Assembly: GCF_028463985.1 (NCBI RefSeq)
Contig: NZ_CP116766.1
Coordinates: 2,001,001 to 2,065,000, forward strand
Direction of reading: 5' to 3'
From: Neisseria lisongii
GTDB lineage: Bacteria; Pseudomonadota; Gammaproteobacteria; Burkholderiales; Neisseriaceae
DNA: 64,000 nucleotides
The position numbers were made by a program, and so were the translations under genes. The notes beneath the pieces were generated by a model. That model made no database searches. It saw only the letters and a list, made by a program, of their open reading frames with translations, and was not told the DNA's origin. Below, piece after piece: positions 49,899-58,860 of this stretch. Each line of letters begins with the position of its first letter. The stretch's first letter is position 1.

Positions 49899-50804
49899 CT
49901 ATGCCGCTTGGTTTTTAATCAGCGGGAAGCCGAGGGCTTCGCGGCTGGCAAGGTATTTTTGCGCCACGCTGCGGGAAAGGGTGCGGATACGGCCGATATA
50001 GGTTGCCCGTTCGGTTACGGAAATTGCGCCCCGTGCGTCCAAAAGGTTGAACGTGTGGCCGGCTTTGAGTACCAATTCATAAGCGGGCAGGGCGAGGGCG
50101 GCATCTTCGGTTTCCAAAAGGCGTTTGGCCTGCGCTTCGTAGTGGTTGAACTGTTCCAGCAGCCATGCAGCGTCGCTGTATTCAAAATTGTAGGTGGACT
50201 GTTCGACTTCGTTTTGATGATAGACATCGCCGTAGGTTACCGTTTGGCCGTCCAATGTTTTGGTCCACACCAAATCATACACATTTTCCACGCCTTGCAG
50301 ATACATTGCCAGCCGCTCGATACCGTAGGTGATTTCGCCCAAAACCGGAGAACAGTCGATGCCGCCGACTTGTTGGAAATAGGTGAACTGGGTAACTTCC
50401 ATGCCGTTGAGCCACACTTCCCAGCCCAAACCCCATGCGCCCAGCGTTGGGTTTTCCCAGTCGTCTTCAACAAAGCGGATATCGTGTATTTTCGGATCAA
50501 TGCCCAATTCACGCAGCGAATCCAGATACAAATCCTGAATATCGGCAGGCGCAGGTTTCAGCGCCACTTGGAACTGATAATAGTGTTGCAGGCGGTTGGG
50601 ATTGTCGCCGTAGCGGCCGTCTTTCGGGCGGCGGCTCGGTTGCACATAGGCGGCAAACCAAGGCTCGGGGCCGAGCGCACGCAGGCATGTTGCCGGATGG
50701 GACGTACCTGCGCCGACTTCCATGTCGAACGGTTGGAGAACGGTGCAGCCTTTGTCGGCCCAGAAAGTTTGCAGTTTGAAGATAATTTGTTGAAAAGTCA
50801 GCAT
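49899..50804 (-). CDS. glyQ: Glycine-tRNA ligase alpha subunit
   Basis: A 301-residue class II catalytic subunit. The start MLTFQQIIFKLQTFWADKGC and the blocks MEVGAGTSHPATCLRALGPEPW and YVQPSRRPKDGRYG are family-typical. The ATG at 50804 matches; the frame is open 65 codons further upstream, through a DUS pair, without homology. Its partner glyS is separated from it by msbA and a glycosyltransferase gene. Confidence 0.97.
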   Translation of the reverse strand: MLTFQQIIFKLQTFWADKGCTVLQPFDMEVGAGTSHPATCLRALGPEPWFAAYVQPSRRPKDGRYGDNPNRLQHYYQFQVALKPAPADIQDLYLDSLRELGIDPKIHDIRFVEDDWENPTLGAWGLGWEVWLNGMEVTQFTYFQQVGGIDCSPVLGEITYGIERLAMYLQGVENVYDLVWTKTLDGQTVTYGDVYHQNEVEQSTYNFEYSDAAWLLEQFNHYEAQAKRLLETEDAALALPAYELVLKAGHTFNLLDARGAISVTERATYIGRIRTLSRSVAQKYLASREALGFPLIKNQAA

Positions 50805-50940
50805 GGCTTGTTCGGAATAATCGATAAAAGGCTTATTGTACTGTTTCAGCAGGTTTTTGAACAGAGAGCGCAGGCAAACATGCGTTTTCTGCAACAATGA
50901 TTGTAAATTTTCTCCATAACTGCTTGCCAAACCAAAAACC

Positions 50941-50982
50941 AAGGCCGTCTGAAAATACGCAATCCCATTTTCAGACGGCCTT
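50941..50982 (-). terminator. DUS inverted-repeat terminator after fabG
   Basis: AAGGCCGTCTGAAAAT and ATTTTCAGACGGCCTT, 20 bases past the fabG stop. Confidence 0.83.
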
Positions 50983-51003
50983 GTTTTGAATGAAATCAAA
51001 CCA

Positions 51004-51750
51004 TTACGGCATCAGCATACCGCCATTGACATGCAGCGTCTGACCCGTAATATATTTCGCCTGATCCGAAGCCAGAAACAGCACCGCATCGGCAATATCC
51101 TGCGCTTCGCCGAAGCGGCCGAGCGAGGTTTGGGCTTCAAACATTTTGCGGGTTTCTTCCGGCAACGCACGGGTCATATCCGTATCGATAAAGCCCGGCG
51201 CTACGCAGTTTACCGTAATCCCGCGGCTGCCGACTTCCCGTGCCATCGATTTGGCAAAACCGATCAGCCCCGCTTTCGCCGCTGCATAGTTGGTCTGACC
51301 CGCATTGCCCATCACACCGACCACGGAAGTAATGTTGATAATGCGGCCGGCACGCTGTTTCATCATGCCCCGCAGCACCGCTTTGGACGCACGGAACACC
51401 GATTTCAGATTGACCTGCATAATCTCGTCCCACTCTTCCTCTTTCATGCGCATCAGCAAATTGTCGCGGGTGATACCGGCATTATTGATCAAAATATCCA
51501 GTTTGCCGAACGTTTTTTCAATTTCGGCAATCAGATTTTCAATGCTGTCCGGCTCGGCCGCATTCAGCGCACGGCCTTCGCCGCCCCATTGCGCCAAACG
51601 CTCGCCGATGGCTGCCGCACCGCTTTCGGAAGTGGCGGTGCCGATAACTTTCGCCCCCGTCGCCGCCAGTGTATCCGCCACTGCCGCACCGATACCGCGC
51701 GAAGCGCCGGTTACCAAAGCAATCTTGCCGCTTAAATCTTGAACACTCAT
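51004..51750 (-). CDS. fabG: 3-oxoacyl-[acyl-carrier-protein] reductase
   Basis: A 248-residue short-chain dehydrogenase reducing 3-ketoacyl-ACP with NADPH. The cofactor motif is TGASRGIGAAVAD, and the Ser-Tyr-Lys triad is in NITSVVGVMGNAGQTNYAAAKAG. AAAGGAAAC lies before the ATG. Part of the fatty-acid gene group with fabD, fabH and plsX. Confidence 0.96.
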   Translation of the reverse strand: MSVQDLSGKIALVTGASRGIGAAVADTLAATGAKVIGTATSESGAAAIGERLAQWGGEGRALNAAEPDSIENLIAEIEKTFGKLDILINNAGITRDNLLMRMKEEEWDEIMQVNLKSVFRASKAVLRGMMKQRAGRIINITSVVGVMGNAGQTNYAAAKAGLIGFAKSMAREVGSRGITVNCVAPGFIDTDMTRALPEETRKMFEAQTSLGRFGEAQDIADAVLFLASDQAKYITGQTLHVNGGMLMP

Positions 51751-51778
51751 TTTGTTTCCTTTTAACTAAAAATCGAAG

Positions 51779-51839
51779 TTTTCAGACGGCCTTTATAGCA
51801 TAAATACAGGTTTTAATCTAATTTCAGGCCGTCTGAAAA
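51779..51839 (-). terminator. Widely spaced DUS inverted pair
   Basis: TTTTCAGACGGCCT and AGGCCGTCTGAAAA with a 33-base loop lie between a glycosyltransferase-like gene (ends 51855) and fabG. The large loop makes it a weaker terminator. Confidence 0.6.
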
Positions 51840-51854
51840 GCGGGTTGGGGGCTG

Positions 51855-52910
51855 TTATTCGATATGCGGCTGAGTGGCTTTGTGGTCAGCCGGTAATTCA
51901 ATCGGTAAGTAGGGCGGTATTTCTAAAACGTATTTTAGCCAGTTGCTGAAACTGTATTTCCGGTAAATTTGTGAATCCAGCTCATGATAAGGGCGTTGCA
52001 GGAAATCATCGACGGCGGAAAAGTCGCAACTGTTGCAGATTAAGATGTTGTCGGGGTGGTAAAAATCGTATTCTCGGACAGTCGGGTTGGTGGTAATCAG
52101 TTTTTTCCGGTAGCCGAGTGCTTCAAATACTCTGAACGATAAGCCCGAATGTTCGTCAATGACAAAATCAAGCAGAACGTTGCTGCGTTGCGCTCGGTGC
52201 AGGTTTTCTTTAAAACCGATGCCTTGCCGGAGTATGTTGATATTCGGGTAGGGGTAAACGGAGCGGGGTGTTTTGAGTTTTCCTGCCAGCAGATTGAAAT
52301 CAAGCCGGTAGGGTTTTTGTGCCACATAATCTAAAAATGCAGTAATGATTTTTTGGCGGGAAGGGTGGTGGGTGCCTGCGTAATAGAAATCGCTGCTGAT
52401 TGTTGTCGATGGTTCGACGGTATGGTTGAAATAAAAATTGGTGGCGGGCAATAGATGTTTGGGATCGGAGGTTAAATCCGCCGGATCAAAGACATAAAAG
52501 CGTTTGAATAGGGAAATCAGCCGGTAAATGGCGGGAAAGCGTTTTAATCCGTCAAATTGATAATTCACACAGCCGTGGGTAACGGTTTGGTTGAGGTATG
52601 CAATCAATTCTTTTCCGAAAACATCGCCGCTGATAAGCAGAGCATAATCGGCGTGGGGCGGCTGCCCGCTTTGTTTCAGTTGATTTAATGCAGCCAGACT
52701 TTTGAGGTTTTTGGCGGTTTCTTTGTCTTTATGGACGATTTTGCGGTATTTGGCGTACAGCCATGCGCCAAACGACGGATAGCCCGCCTGTCGGTACAGT
52801 TCGGACAGGCTGGCAACTGTGAAGCCTTCTGCTGCCAAGGCTTCTTCGATTAAATCCGACAGGTCGAATACGGTCGGCATACCGAAAATAATGGTCTGTT
52901 TGTTTTGCAT
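51855..52910 (-). CDS. Putative glycosyltransferase / surface-polysaccharide biosynthesis protein
   Basis: A 351-residue protein without signal or membrane segments. The C-terminal half has a GT-B-like donor-site pattern: RSNVLLDFVIDEHSGLSFRVFEALGYRKKLITTN (about residues 247-280), then YDFYHPDNILIC. The N-terminus TIIFGMPTVFDLSDLIEEALAAEGF suggests a first Rossmann-like domain. The ATG at 52910 begins this block; there is no good ribosome site, and the frame stays open upstream through a DUS. Between fabD and fabG. A LOS or other glycan role is inferred. Confidence 0.6.
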   Translation of the reverse strand: MQNKQTIIFGMPTVFDLSDLIEEALAAEGFTVASLSELYRQAGYPSFGAWLYAKYRKIVHKDKETAKNLKSLAALNQLKQSGQPPHADYALLISGDVFGKELIAYLNQTVTHGCVNYQFDGLKRFPAIYRLISLFKRFYVFDPADLTSDPKHLLPATNFYFNHTVEPSTTISSDFYYAGTHHPSRQKIITAFLDYVAQKPYRLDFNLLAGKLKTPRSVYPYPNINILRQGIGFKENLHRAQRSNVLLDFVIDEHSGLSFRVFEALGYRKKLITTNPTVREYDFYHPDNILICNSCDFSAVDDFLQRPYHELDSQIYRKYSFSNWLKYVLEIPPYLPIELPADHKATQPHIE

Positions 52911-52956
52911 AACGGGGTTTCTGCCAATGGCGGACAGGGTATTTTCAGACGGCCTG

Positions 52957-53036
52957 TTATGGTGAAATAAGCTCAAAGCAAGACAGCGTTGGCTTTATCT
53001 TGCCGTATTGTAGTGCTTTGGGTGATTTCACCATAA
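52957..53036. mobile_element. Correia-type element with partial core deletion (80 bp)
   Basis: TTATGGTGAAATAAGCTCAAAGCA and TGCTTTGGGTGATTTCACCATAA form the ends; the core keeps ACAGCGTTGGCTTTATCTTGCCGTATTG but has lost the second half. Confidence 0.75.
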
Positions 53037-53069
53037 GATGTCTGACAGTCAGGCCGTCTGAAAAGCGGA

Positions 53070-53999
53070 TCAGGCGTGGGTTTTGATAAAGGCGGCGATG
53101 GCTTCGCTGCCGGTCAGGGCGCTGCATACGGCGGCTTTGTTGATGCGTTTGGCCAAGCCTGCCAATACTTTGCCGGGGCCGCATTCGGCGGACTCGGTGA
53201 GGCCGTCTGAAACCAGCAGATTAACGGTTTCGGTCCAACGGACGGGGCTGTAGAGCTGGCGGACGAGGGCATCTTTGATTTGGGCGGGGTCGTTGTGGGC
53301 GGCGACATCGGCGTTGTGGATCACACGGATTTTCGGGGTGCGGATTTCGGTGTCGGCGAGTGCCTGCGCCAACTGTTCGGCGGCGGGTTTCATCAGGCTG
53401 CAGTGCGAGGGGACGGATACCGGCAACGGCAAGGCACGTTTGGCACCGGCTTCTTTGGCGGCGGCCATGGCACGTTCGACGGCGGCGGTGTTGCCGGCAA
53501 TCACGATTTGGCCGGGTGAGTTGAAATTGACGGCTTCGACGACTTCGTTACCGGCGGCTGCGGCGCAGATGGCTTTCACTTGTTCGTCTTCCAAGCCTAA
53601 GATGGCGGCCATTGCGCCCACGCCTTGAGGTACGGCGGACTGCATGAGTTCGGCACGCAGGCGTACGAGGCGGACGGCATCGGCAAAGTCCAGCGCTTCG
53701 GCGGCAACTAAAGCGGTGTATTCGCCCAAGCTGTGTCCGGCAACGGCGGCGGGCGCTGCACCGCCTGCTTCGAGGTAGGCACGGTAGGTGGCGATGCCGG
53801 CGGCCAGCATAATCGGCTGGGTATTGACGGTTTGGCCGATCAGGTCGGCATCATCGCCGTTAATCATGGCCCACAAGTCTTGGTTTAATACAGCGGAGGC
53901 TTCGTCAAACGTGGCTTTTACGGTGTTTTTTCCGGCAAAGCCGTTCATCATGCCGAGGCTTTGCGAGCCTTGGCCGGGGAAAAAGAATGCGAAAGACAT
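53070..53999 (-). CDS. fabD: Malonyl-CoA:ACP transacylase
   Basis: A 309-residue acyltransferase loading malonyl onto ACP. The start FFFPGQGSQSLGMM and the nucleophile-elbow motif GHSLGEYTALVAA (Ser near residue 92) are typical. AAAGGAT lies before the ATG. It starts one base after the DUF1294 stop, so the two are co-transcribed. Confidence 0.97.
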   Translation of the reverse strand: MSFAFFFPGQGSQSLGMMNGFAGKNTVKATFDEASAVLNQDLWAMINGDDADLIGQTVNTQPIMLAAGIATYRAYLEAGGAAPAAVAGHSLGEYTALVAAEALDFADAVRLVRLRAELMQSAVPQGVGAMAAILGLEDEQVKAICAAAAGNEVVEAVNFNSPGQIVIAGNTAAVERAMAAAKEAGAKRALPLPVSVPSHCSLMKPAAEQLAQALADTEIRTPKIRVIHNADVAAHNDPAQIKDALVRQLYSPVRWTETVNLLVSDGLTESAECGPGKVLAGLAKRINKAAVCSALTGSEAIAAFIKTHA

Positions 54000-54000
54000 A

Positions 54001-54351
54001 TCAATCCTTTGGTATGGGGAGAAATTCTGATGAATATATCAGCAGCGCAATGGTTATGGCAATATTTACGGCGACGGTGAGCCGGAAAACGGCGGTAAAA
54101 CGGGTTTTGGCGGTTTTGTGGCGGAAGAAGTGCCTGCCGAGCCATGCGCCTGACCAGCCGCCGAAGAGGGCGGTCAGGTGCAGGTATTTTTCGGGAATGC
54201 GTCTGCCGTTGCGGCGGGCTTGGTGTTTGTCGAAACCGTAGAGCAGCAGGCCGACGGCGCTCAGGATGAGATACAGGCAACCGAGCGGGCTGTTGAGATG
54301 ACAGACGGCGGCAAGATAGGCGGCGCTGCCGAGAAGTGCGGCGGATTTCAT
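54001..54351 (-). CDS. DUF1294 membrane protein
   Basis: A 116-residue protein. Two N-terminal hydrophobic stretches (AALLGSAAYLAAVCHL, CLYLILSAVGLLLYGFDKHQAR) lead to the DUF1294 core (FDKHQARRNGRRIPEKYLHLTALFGGWSGAWLGRHFFRHKTAK), then a last membrane segment. Function unknown. The ATG at 54351 follows a DUS palindrome, and the gene abuts fabD. Confidence 0.88.
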   Translation of the reverse strand: MKSAALLGSAAYLAAVCHLNSPLGCLYLILSAVGLLLYGFDKHQARRNGRRIPEKYLHLTALFGGWSGAWLGRHFFRHKTAKTRFTAVFRLTVAVNIAITIALLIYSSEFLPIPKD

Positions 54352-54371
54352 GCGGATTGGCGGGAAAGATG

Positions 54372-54403
54372 GGTTTTCAGACGGCCTAGGCCGTCTGAAA
54401 ACC
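54372..54403. repeat. Perfect DUS palindrome without loop
   Basis: GGTTTTCAGACGGCCT is followed immediately by its exact reverse complement, 32 bases in all. It lies 40 bases past the fabH stop, between fabH and the DUF1294 gene. With no loop it would form a cruciform rather than an ordinary hairpin. Confidence 0.85.
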
Positions 54404-54443
54404 GAATGCGGTGTTTGTTCGGGAAAGTGTGAAACCCGACGGT

Positions 54444-55406
54444 TTAATAACGCAGCAGAACAGCGCCCCAAGCGAAGCCGCCACCGATGCCTTCGAGCAG
54501 CAGGTGCTGGCCGCGTCGGATTTGGCCGTTTTTAATGCCGCTATCCAGCGCCAGCGGAATGGAGGCGGCGGAGGTGTTGCCGTGGTCTTGCACGGTGAGG
54601 ATTACTTTTTCCAGCGGCAAGCCCAAATGTTTGGCGGTGGATTCGATAATGCGGCGGTTGGCTTGGTGCGGCACGAGCCAGTCGATTTGTTCGGCGGTGA
54701 AACCGGCTTCGCTGATGACTTCTTCGGCGACTTTTGCCAGCATTTTCACGGCGAATTTGAATACGCCGGGGCCGTCCATCGTCAAATACGGTGAGCCGCA
54801 GATTTGGCCGTTGGCGATTTGGCCGGGGGTGTTGAGCAGACCGAGATAGTTGCCGTCGGCTTTGAGTTTGCCGTGGATAATGCCGGTTTCTTCCGATGCG
54901 CCCAAGACGACAGCGCCGGCACCGTCGCCGAATAATACGCAGGTGGTGCGGTCGTTCCAATCGACAATGCGGCTGAAGGTTTCTGCGCCGATCACCAGCA
55001 CTTTTTCCGCCATGCCGCTTTTGATGTAGGCATCGGCGGTGTTCAGTGCATACATAAATCCGGCACAGACGGCCTGTACGTCGAAAGCAGGGCAACCGTT
55101 GGCGATGCCCAGTTTTTGTTGGACGATGGTGGCGGTGGAAGGAAACTGCATATCGGGCGTGGCGGTGGCAACGATAATCAGGTCGATTTCGTCGGCATCG
55201 GTGGCGGCATCGGCCAGCGCACGGCGGGCGGCTTCAACAGCCAGATCGCTGGTTTTTTCGCCATCGTCTGCAATATGGCGGAATTTGATACCGGTGCGGG
55301 TGGTAATCCATTCGTCGGAAGTGTCCACTTTTCGGGCCAAGTCGTCGTTGCTGACACGGTTGGCGGGAAGGTAGCTGCCGGTGCCGAGGATTTTGGCATA
55401 TTGCAT
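54444..55406 (-). CDS. fabH: 3-oxoacyl-[acyl-carrier-protein] synthase III
   Basis: A 320-residue condensing enzyme that starts fatty-acid synthesis from acetyl-CoA and malonyl-ACP. The catalytic triad is visible: Cys in FDVQAVCAGFMYAL (about residue 114), His in WLVPHQANRRI, and Asn in VQDHGNTSAASIPLAL. Length and start (MQYAKILGTGSYLPANRVSN) are normal. Confidence 0.97.
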   Translation of the reverse strand: MQYAKILGTGSYLPANRVSNDDLARKVDTSDEWITTRTGIKFRHIADDGEKTSDLAVEAARRALADAATDADEIDLIIVATATPDMQFPSTATIVQQKLGIANGCPAFDVQAVCAGFMYALNTADAYIKSGMAEKVLVIGAETFSRIVDWNDRTTCVLFGDGAGAVVLGASEETGIIHGKLKADGNYLGLLNTPGQIANGQICGSPYLTMDGPGVFKFAVKMLAKVAEEVISEAGFTAEQIDWLVPHQANRRIIESTAKHLGLPLEKVILTVQDHGNTSAASIPLALDSGIKNGQIRRGQHLLLEGIGGGFAWGAVLLRY

Positions 55407-55591
55407 AAGAGAACCTTTTTGAAATCGTTGCTTGGACGGCTTAATTGTAAGCGAAAATGCCGTTTATTAGTGGATTAAATTGAAATCAGTGTAAATAGTT
55501 GGTGCTGCTTTCCTGTACTGCCCTTGTCATTTTCGGCTTGCAGCACTGGCTGCTTGCGGTATGCAGTGGGTGTTATGCTGTCTTAAAAGAC

Positions 55592-56260
55592 TTAACAGCC
55601 GCTGCCATTTTCAATCGTTTTGCTGTCAGGTATAAACGTTACCCATGCACCACAGCCACCATCAGAATCAGATAATTTTGGTAATTTCCTTCCTTTTTTA
55701 TCGTAAAGAGATTGATTATATGTGTTTTGTCGATCGTCTATTGCCCAAATATAACCCATTTCATTTTGTGCAGTATGGATATCTTCAATAGAGAACATTT
55801 TACTTATTTGGGATAGCCCATAGAAAGTTGTGAATTCTACTCCAAAAGCACTTCCTTCATAGTATCCACTGGAATAAAGTGAGCTGATGGGATAGCCAAA
55901 AGCCACCGCATCTTTTAATTCTACTTTAGTAGCATAATGTTTACTATCATCAACTATATCATCATCATTATAAAATCGTTCCTCATCTCCTATTTTCATT
56001 ATATTTACTATACTTCTCCGTTGCTCATCCGTCCAACCTTTCATTAAACTCAGCCTGTGTGAATATTTTTTCCCGCAATCTGCGATCTTTAAGATAGAAC
56101 AAGCCACAATCTCGGTAAAATCTACCTTACCGTTTTCTACTGTAGCAGTAGGTAACGGCTTATTATGCTGTTTTTCTGATATTTTATCTGTGAGATTTTG
56201 AGCAAATGAGCAGCCTGAAGTTGCTATTAATAAAAATACTGTTGTGAAGATTTTTTTCAT
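55592..56260 (-). CDS. Unrecognised small lipoprotein
   Basis: A 222-residue protein with signal peptide MKKIFTTVFLLIATSGC, lipobox ATSGC. The mature part has four further Cys (VACSILKIADCGKKY, GGCGAW and the C-terminal GSGC), suggesting disulfides, and an acidic loop NDDDIVDDS. No family is recognised. The gene is AT-richer than its neighbours and interrupts the otherwise conserved plsX-fabH order. A broken coding remnant lies just upstream. It could be an immunity-type or envelope protein; neither is shown. Confidence 0.75.
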   Translation of the reverse strand: MKKIFTTVFLLIATSGCSFAQNLTDKISEKQHNKPLPTATVENGKVDFTEIVACSILKIADCGKKYSHRLSLMKGWTDEQRRSIVNIMKIGDEERFYNDDDIVDDSKHYATKVELKDAVAFGYPISSLYSSGYYEGSAFGVEFTTFYGLSQISKMFSIEDIHTAQNEMGYIWAIDDRQNTYNQSLYDKKGRKLPKLSDSDGGCGAWVTFIPDSKTIENGSGC

Positions 56261-56558
56261 TTAAGTTATTTCCTTTGCCGATTTAAGAATTCCAACATGA
56301 TTTACTTTCCGAGCCAATTCTGCGCCTTCAAACGCTTTTCAATCAGGTTGGGGATGTGAATTGCTTCGTCTGGCTTGGAATATCAGTTTGGCACTGTTGT
56401 AAATGGTTCGGATAAGATTGTTATAAAAGTACTGATAATTTCTAGAACACGGGCGTAGCGTTGGAGATGATTTTATCAGTATCATTGATTTCATTGGAAA
56501 AATTAATTTTACTTTACTTTTTATATTCTAATCTTTATCGGTGCAATTTGAGTAACCA
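56261..56558 (-). pseudogene. Degenerate coding remnant upstream of the lipoprotein
   Basis: On the minus strand one frame ends KPDEAIHIPNLIEKRLKAQNWLGK-stop (stop at 56303), which looks protein-like. A preceding frame reads IRTIYNSAKLIFQ (about 56370-56410) and joins to it only by a frameshift. No start or family is recognised. The rest of this 298-base stretch shows no gene. Possibly the tail of a larger lost gene. Confidence 0.35.
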
Positions 56559-56598
56559 ATGCCGTCTGAAAATGGAAATATTCATTTTCAGACGGCAT
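56559..56598 (-). terminator. DUS inverted-repeat terminator after plsX (AT dialect)
   Basis: ATGCCGTCTGAAAATG and CATTTTCAGACGGCAT flank an 8-base loop, 13 bases past the plsX stop. Confidence 0.85.
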
Positions 56599-56611
56599 AC
56601 TTGTGTCGGTA

Positions 56612-57649
56612 TCAGGCTGCTGCGTTGTCGCTGTCGGCGGAGGGGAGGGCGGCGAGTTGTTCGGCAACGCCTTGTTCGATTTTGGCCAGACTGTCGGCTT
56701 TGGCTTCGTGGTAGGCTTCTTCCAGTGCAAAGGCGAAACCGGTTTCGTCGGTGCCGCCGTGGCTTTTCACGACCACGCCGCGCAGGCCGAGGAAGATGGC
56801 GCCGTTGAATTTGCGGGGGTCGAGCCGGTTTTTGAAGCGTTTGAGCGCCGGTAGGGCGGCGAGTGCGCCGAGTTTGGTCAGTAGGTTGGCCTGAAATTCC
56901 TGTTTGATGGTGCTGCCGATAAATTTGACTGCGCCTTCGATGGTTTTCAGGGTGATGTTGCCGACAAAGCCGTCGGCGACCACGACATCGACTTTGCCGG
57001 TGAAAATGTCGTTGCCTTCGACATTGCCGATGAAATTCAGTTTGCTGTTTTTCAGCAGGGCAAATGTCTGTTTGACGGTATCCGAGCCTTTGATGTCTTC
57101 CGAACCGATGTTGAGCAGGCCGACACGGGGCGTGCGGCTGTGGAGTGCCTGAAACAGTTCGCTGCCGATGATGGCAAACTGGGTCAGTTGCTGCGGTGTG
57201 CAATCGACGTTGGCACCTAAGTCCAAAATCAGGGTAACGCTGCCGTCGGCGGCGGGGAGGAATTTGGCAATCGCCGGACGTTCGATGCCGGGAATGGTTT
57301 TTAAGACGAAACGGGCGGTGGCCATCAGAGCGCCGGTGTTGCCGGCGGAGACGGCGGCTTGGGCTTCGCCTTCTTTTACCAGATTGATGGCTACCCGCAT
57401 GGAGGAGTCTTTTTTGTTTTTCAGCGCCAGTTGCGGTGCTTCGTCCATTTCGACCACTTGTGCGGCGTGGCGTACGCTGATGCGGCCGCTCGGTGCGTCG
57501 GCATTTTTGAGTGCCTGATGAATGGCGGTTTCGTCGCCGACCAGAATCAGATGGGCGTTTGGTTGTCGTTGCACAAAGGCAACGCAGCCGGGAATGGTAA
57601 CGGCCAGTCCGGCATCGCCGCCCATGGCATCTACGGCCAGTGTAATCAT
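56612..57649 (-). CDS. plsX: Phosphate acyltransferase PlsX
   Basis: A 345-residue enzyme making acyl-phosphate from acyl-ACP for phospholipid synthesis. The start MITLAVDAMGGDAG and the block AAVSAGNTGALMA are family hallmarks, as is GLRGVVVKSHGGTDE. CGGAGA precedes the ATG at 57649; the frame is open further upstream, through a DUS, without homology. Confidence 0.96.
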   Translation of the reverse strand: MITLAVDAMGGDAGLAVTIPGCVAFVQRQPNAHLILVGDETAIHQALKNADAPSGRISVRHAAQVVEMDEAPQLALKNKKDSSMRVAINLVKEGEAQAAVSAGNTGALMATARFVLKTIPGIERPAIAKFLPAADGSVTLILDLGANVDCTPQQLTQFAIIGSELFQALHSRTPRVGLLNIGSEDIKGSDTVKQTFALLKNSKLNFIGNVEGNDIFTGKVDVVVADGFVGNITLKTIEGAVKFIGSTIKQEFQANLLTKLGALAALPALKRFKNRLDPRKFNGAIFLGLRGVVVKSHGGTDETGFAFALEEAYHEAKADSLAKIEQGVAEQLAALPSADSDNAAA

Positions 57650-57736
57650 GTTTTTCTCCGTCGGGTGTTTGGCGGGCTTGCGGATGGTGCGGCTGCTGAA
57701 AAGCGGCTGCACCATCCGCCCGTCTGTCCCGTTGCT

Positions 57737-57778
57737 GTTTTCAGACGGCCTGTGTTCGAGTAGAGGCCGTCTGAAAAC
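57737..57778 (-). terminator. DUS inverted-repeat terminator after the phosphoribosyltransferase gene
   Basis: GTTTTCAGACGGCCT and AGGCCGTCTGAAAAC flank a 12-base loop. It separates that gene from plsX. Confidence 0.8.
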
Positions 57779-57896
57779 GGGGTATGGTGTTTGGCTGTGT
57801 TTTGAATCGGTACAAACGCATGATTTCCATGCGGGGCGGCTGCGTGTTGCGGTATGCCCTGCATGGAACATCATTGCGGCTGCGTCAAACAGCGTA

Positions 57897-58421
57897 TCAG
57901 TCGTGTTTTTGCGACAGTTGGTTGTGTTCGTCGATGTCCAAAGCGTCCCAAGGGTAGTTGATCCACCAGTCTTCTACGGTAATGCCGCTGAAGTAGGGGA
58001 TATTTTCGGGAATTTTACCGGCTTTGGCTTTGATTTTTTCATGCAGAACGGCTACGCCGATGGTGCCGAAATCTTCTTTCATCAATTCGGTCAGGCAAAA
58101 TTCCATGGTTACCCGGCTGTCGTCCACTTCATCGACGACCAATACGTTTTTGCCTTTCAGGGCTTCGGGCAACGGGTCGAGCCATTGGACTTTTTTGACT
58201 TCCTCGGTAACCTGACCTTCATTGTCGCTGTCGTAATAAGCGGTGGTTACGGCATAAATCGGGATTTCCAGAAAGCAGCGCAACATGCGTGCGGGAATGA
58301 ATCCGCCGCCGCCGATGGCAATCATGGCATCGTATTTTACGCCCGATTGTTGGATTTTTTCGGCAAGGCCTTTAATGACACGGTGGATTTCGTCGTAGGT
58401 GTACCAGATTTTTTTCTTCAT
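57897..58421 (-). CDS. Phosphoribosyltransferase (purine-type)
   Basis: A 174-residue type I phosphoribosyltransferase. The PRPP motif is NVLVVDEVDDSRVTMEFCL (about residues 91-109), and GGGGFIPARMLRCFL lies near 38. The family is close to xanthine/hypoxanthine phosphoribosyltransferases that salvage purine bases. It sits between rpmF and plsX. Confidence 0.88.
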   Translation of the reverse strand: MKKKIWYTYDEIHRVIKGLAEKIQQSGVKYDAMIAIGGGGFIPARMLRCFLEIPIYAVTTAYYDSDNEGQVTEEVKKVQWLDPLPEALKGKNVLVVDEVDDSRVTMEFCLTELMKEDFGTIGVAVLHEKIKAKAGKIPENIPYFSGITVEDWWINYPWDALDIDEHNQLSQKHD

Positions 58422-58651
58422 AATGGTTTATCCGTTTCCGCTTTGCTGGGGAAAATGCGGGACGCAATGTCTGAATGATGAAAAATGCGGTACGGGCAAA
58501 GGTATGCGGCGTACCGTTTGCAGGTTTGAAATGTATCGGCGCTGGGGCATTGTTCCGCATCGGTTTGCGGTGTAACAAATGCGCCCGACGCTATACAAAA
58601 AAGCCAGCATTGCTCCGGCAATATTCTGGCTTTTCAGTCGGTCGAATAAAA

Positions 58652-58831
58652 TTATTCGCCTTTGGCTTTCACCACTTTGCGGCCGCGGTACATACCGTTA
58701 GGCGAAATGTGGTGCGGGCGGTGTACTTCGCCGGTGGTGCTGTCGATAGACAGAGAAGGCGCAGTCAGGGCATCGTGTGAACGGTGCATACCGCGTTTTG
58801 AAGGGGATTTTTTGTTTTGTTGAACGGCCAT
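58652..58831 (-). CDS. rpmF: 50S ribosomal protein L32
   Basis: A 59-residue protein beginning MAVQQNKKSPSKRGMHRSHD, typical of bacterial L32, and ending KVVKAKGE. AGGAG lies 6 bases before the ATG. It follows yceD by 29 bases, the common yceD-rpmF-plsX-fabH order. The zinc-binding Cys pairs of some L32 variants are absent. Confidence 0.97.
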   Translation of the reverse strand: MAVQQNKKSPSKRGMHRSHDALTAPSLSIDSTTGEVHRPHHISPNGMYRGRKVVKAKGE

Positions 58832-58860
58832 TTCAAGCTCCTAAATAAAAATACGGTGTC

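Noticed and set aside
50805..50999. Extended N-terminus of glyQ
   Set aside because: 65 extra residues run through a DUS pair and lack homology; MLTFQQI is the family start.
57650..57874. Extended N-terminus of plsX
   Set aside because: It contains translated DUS (RPSEN, FRRPL) and no homology; CGGAGA precedes the ATG at 57649.
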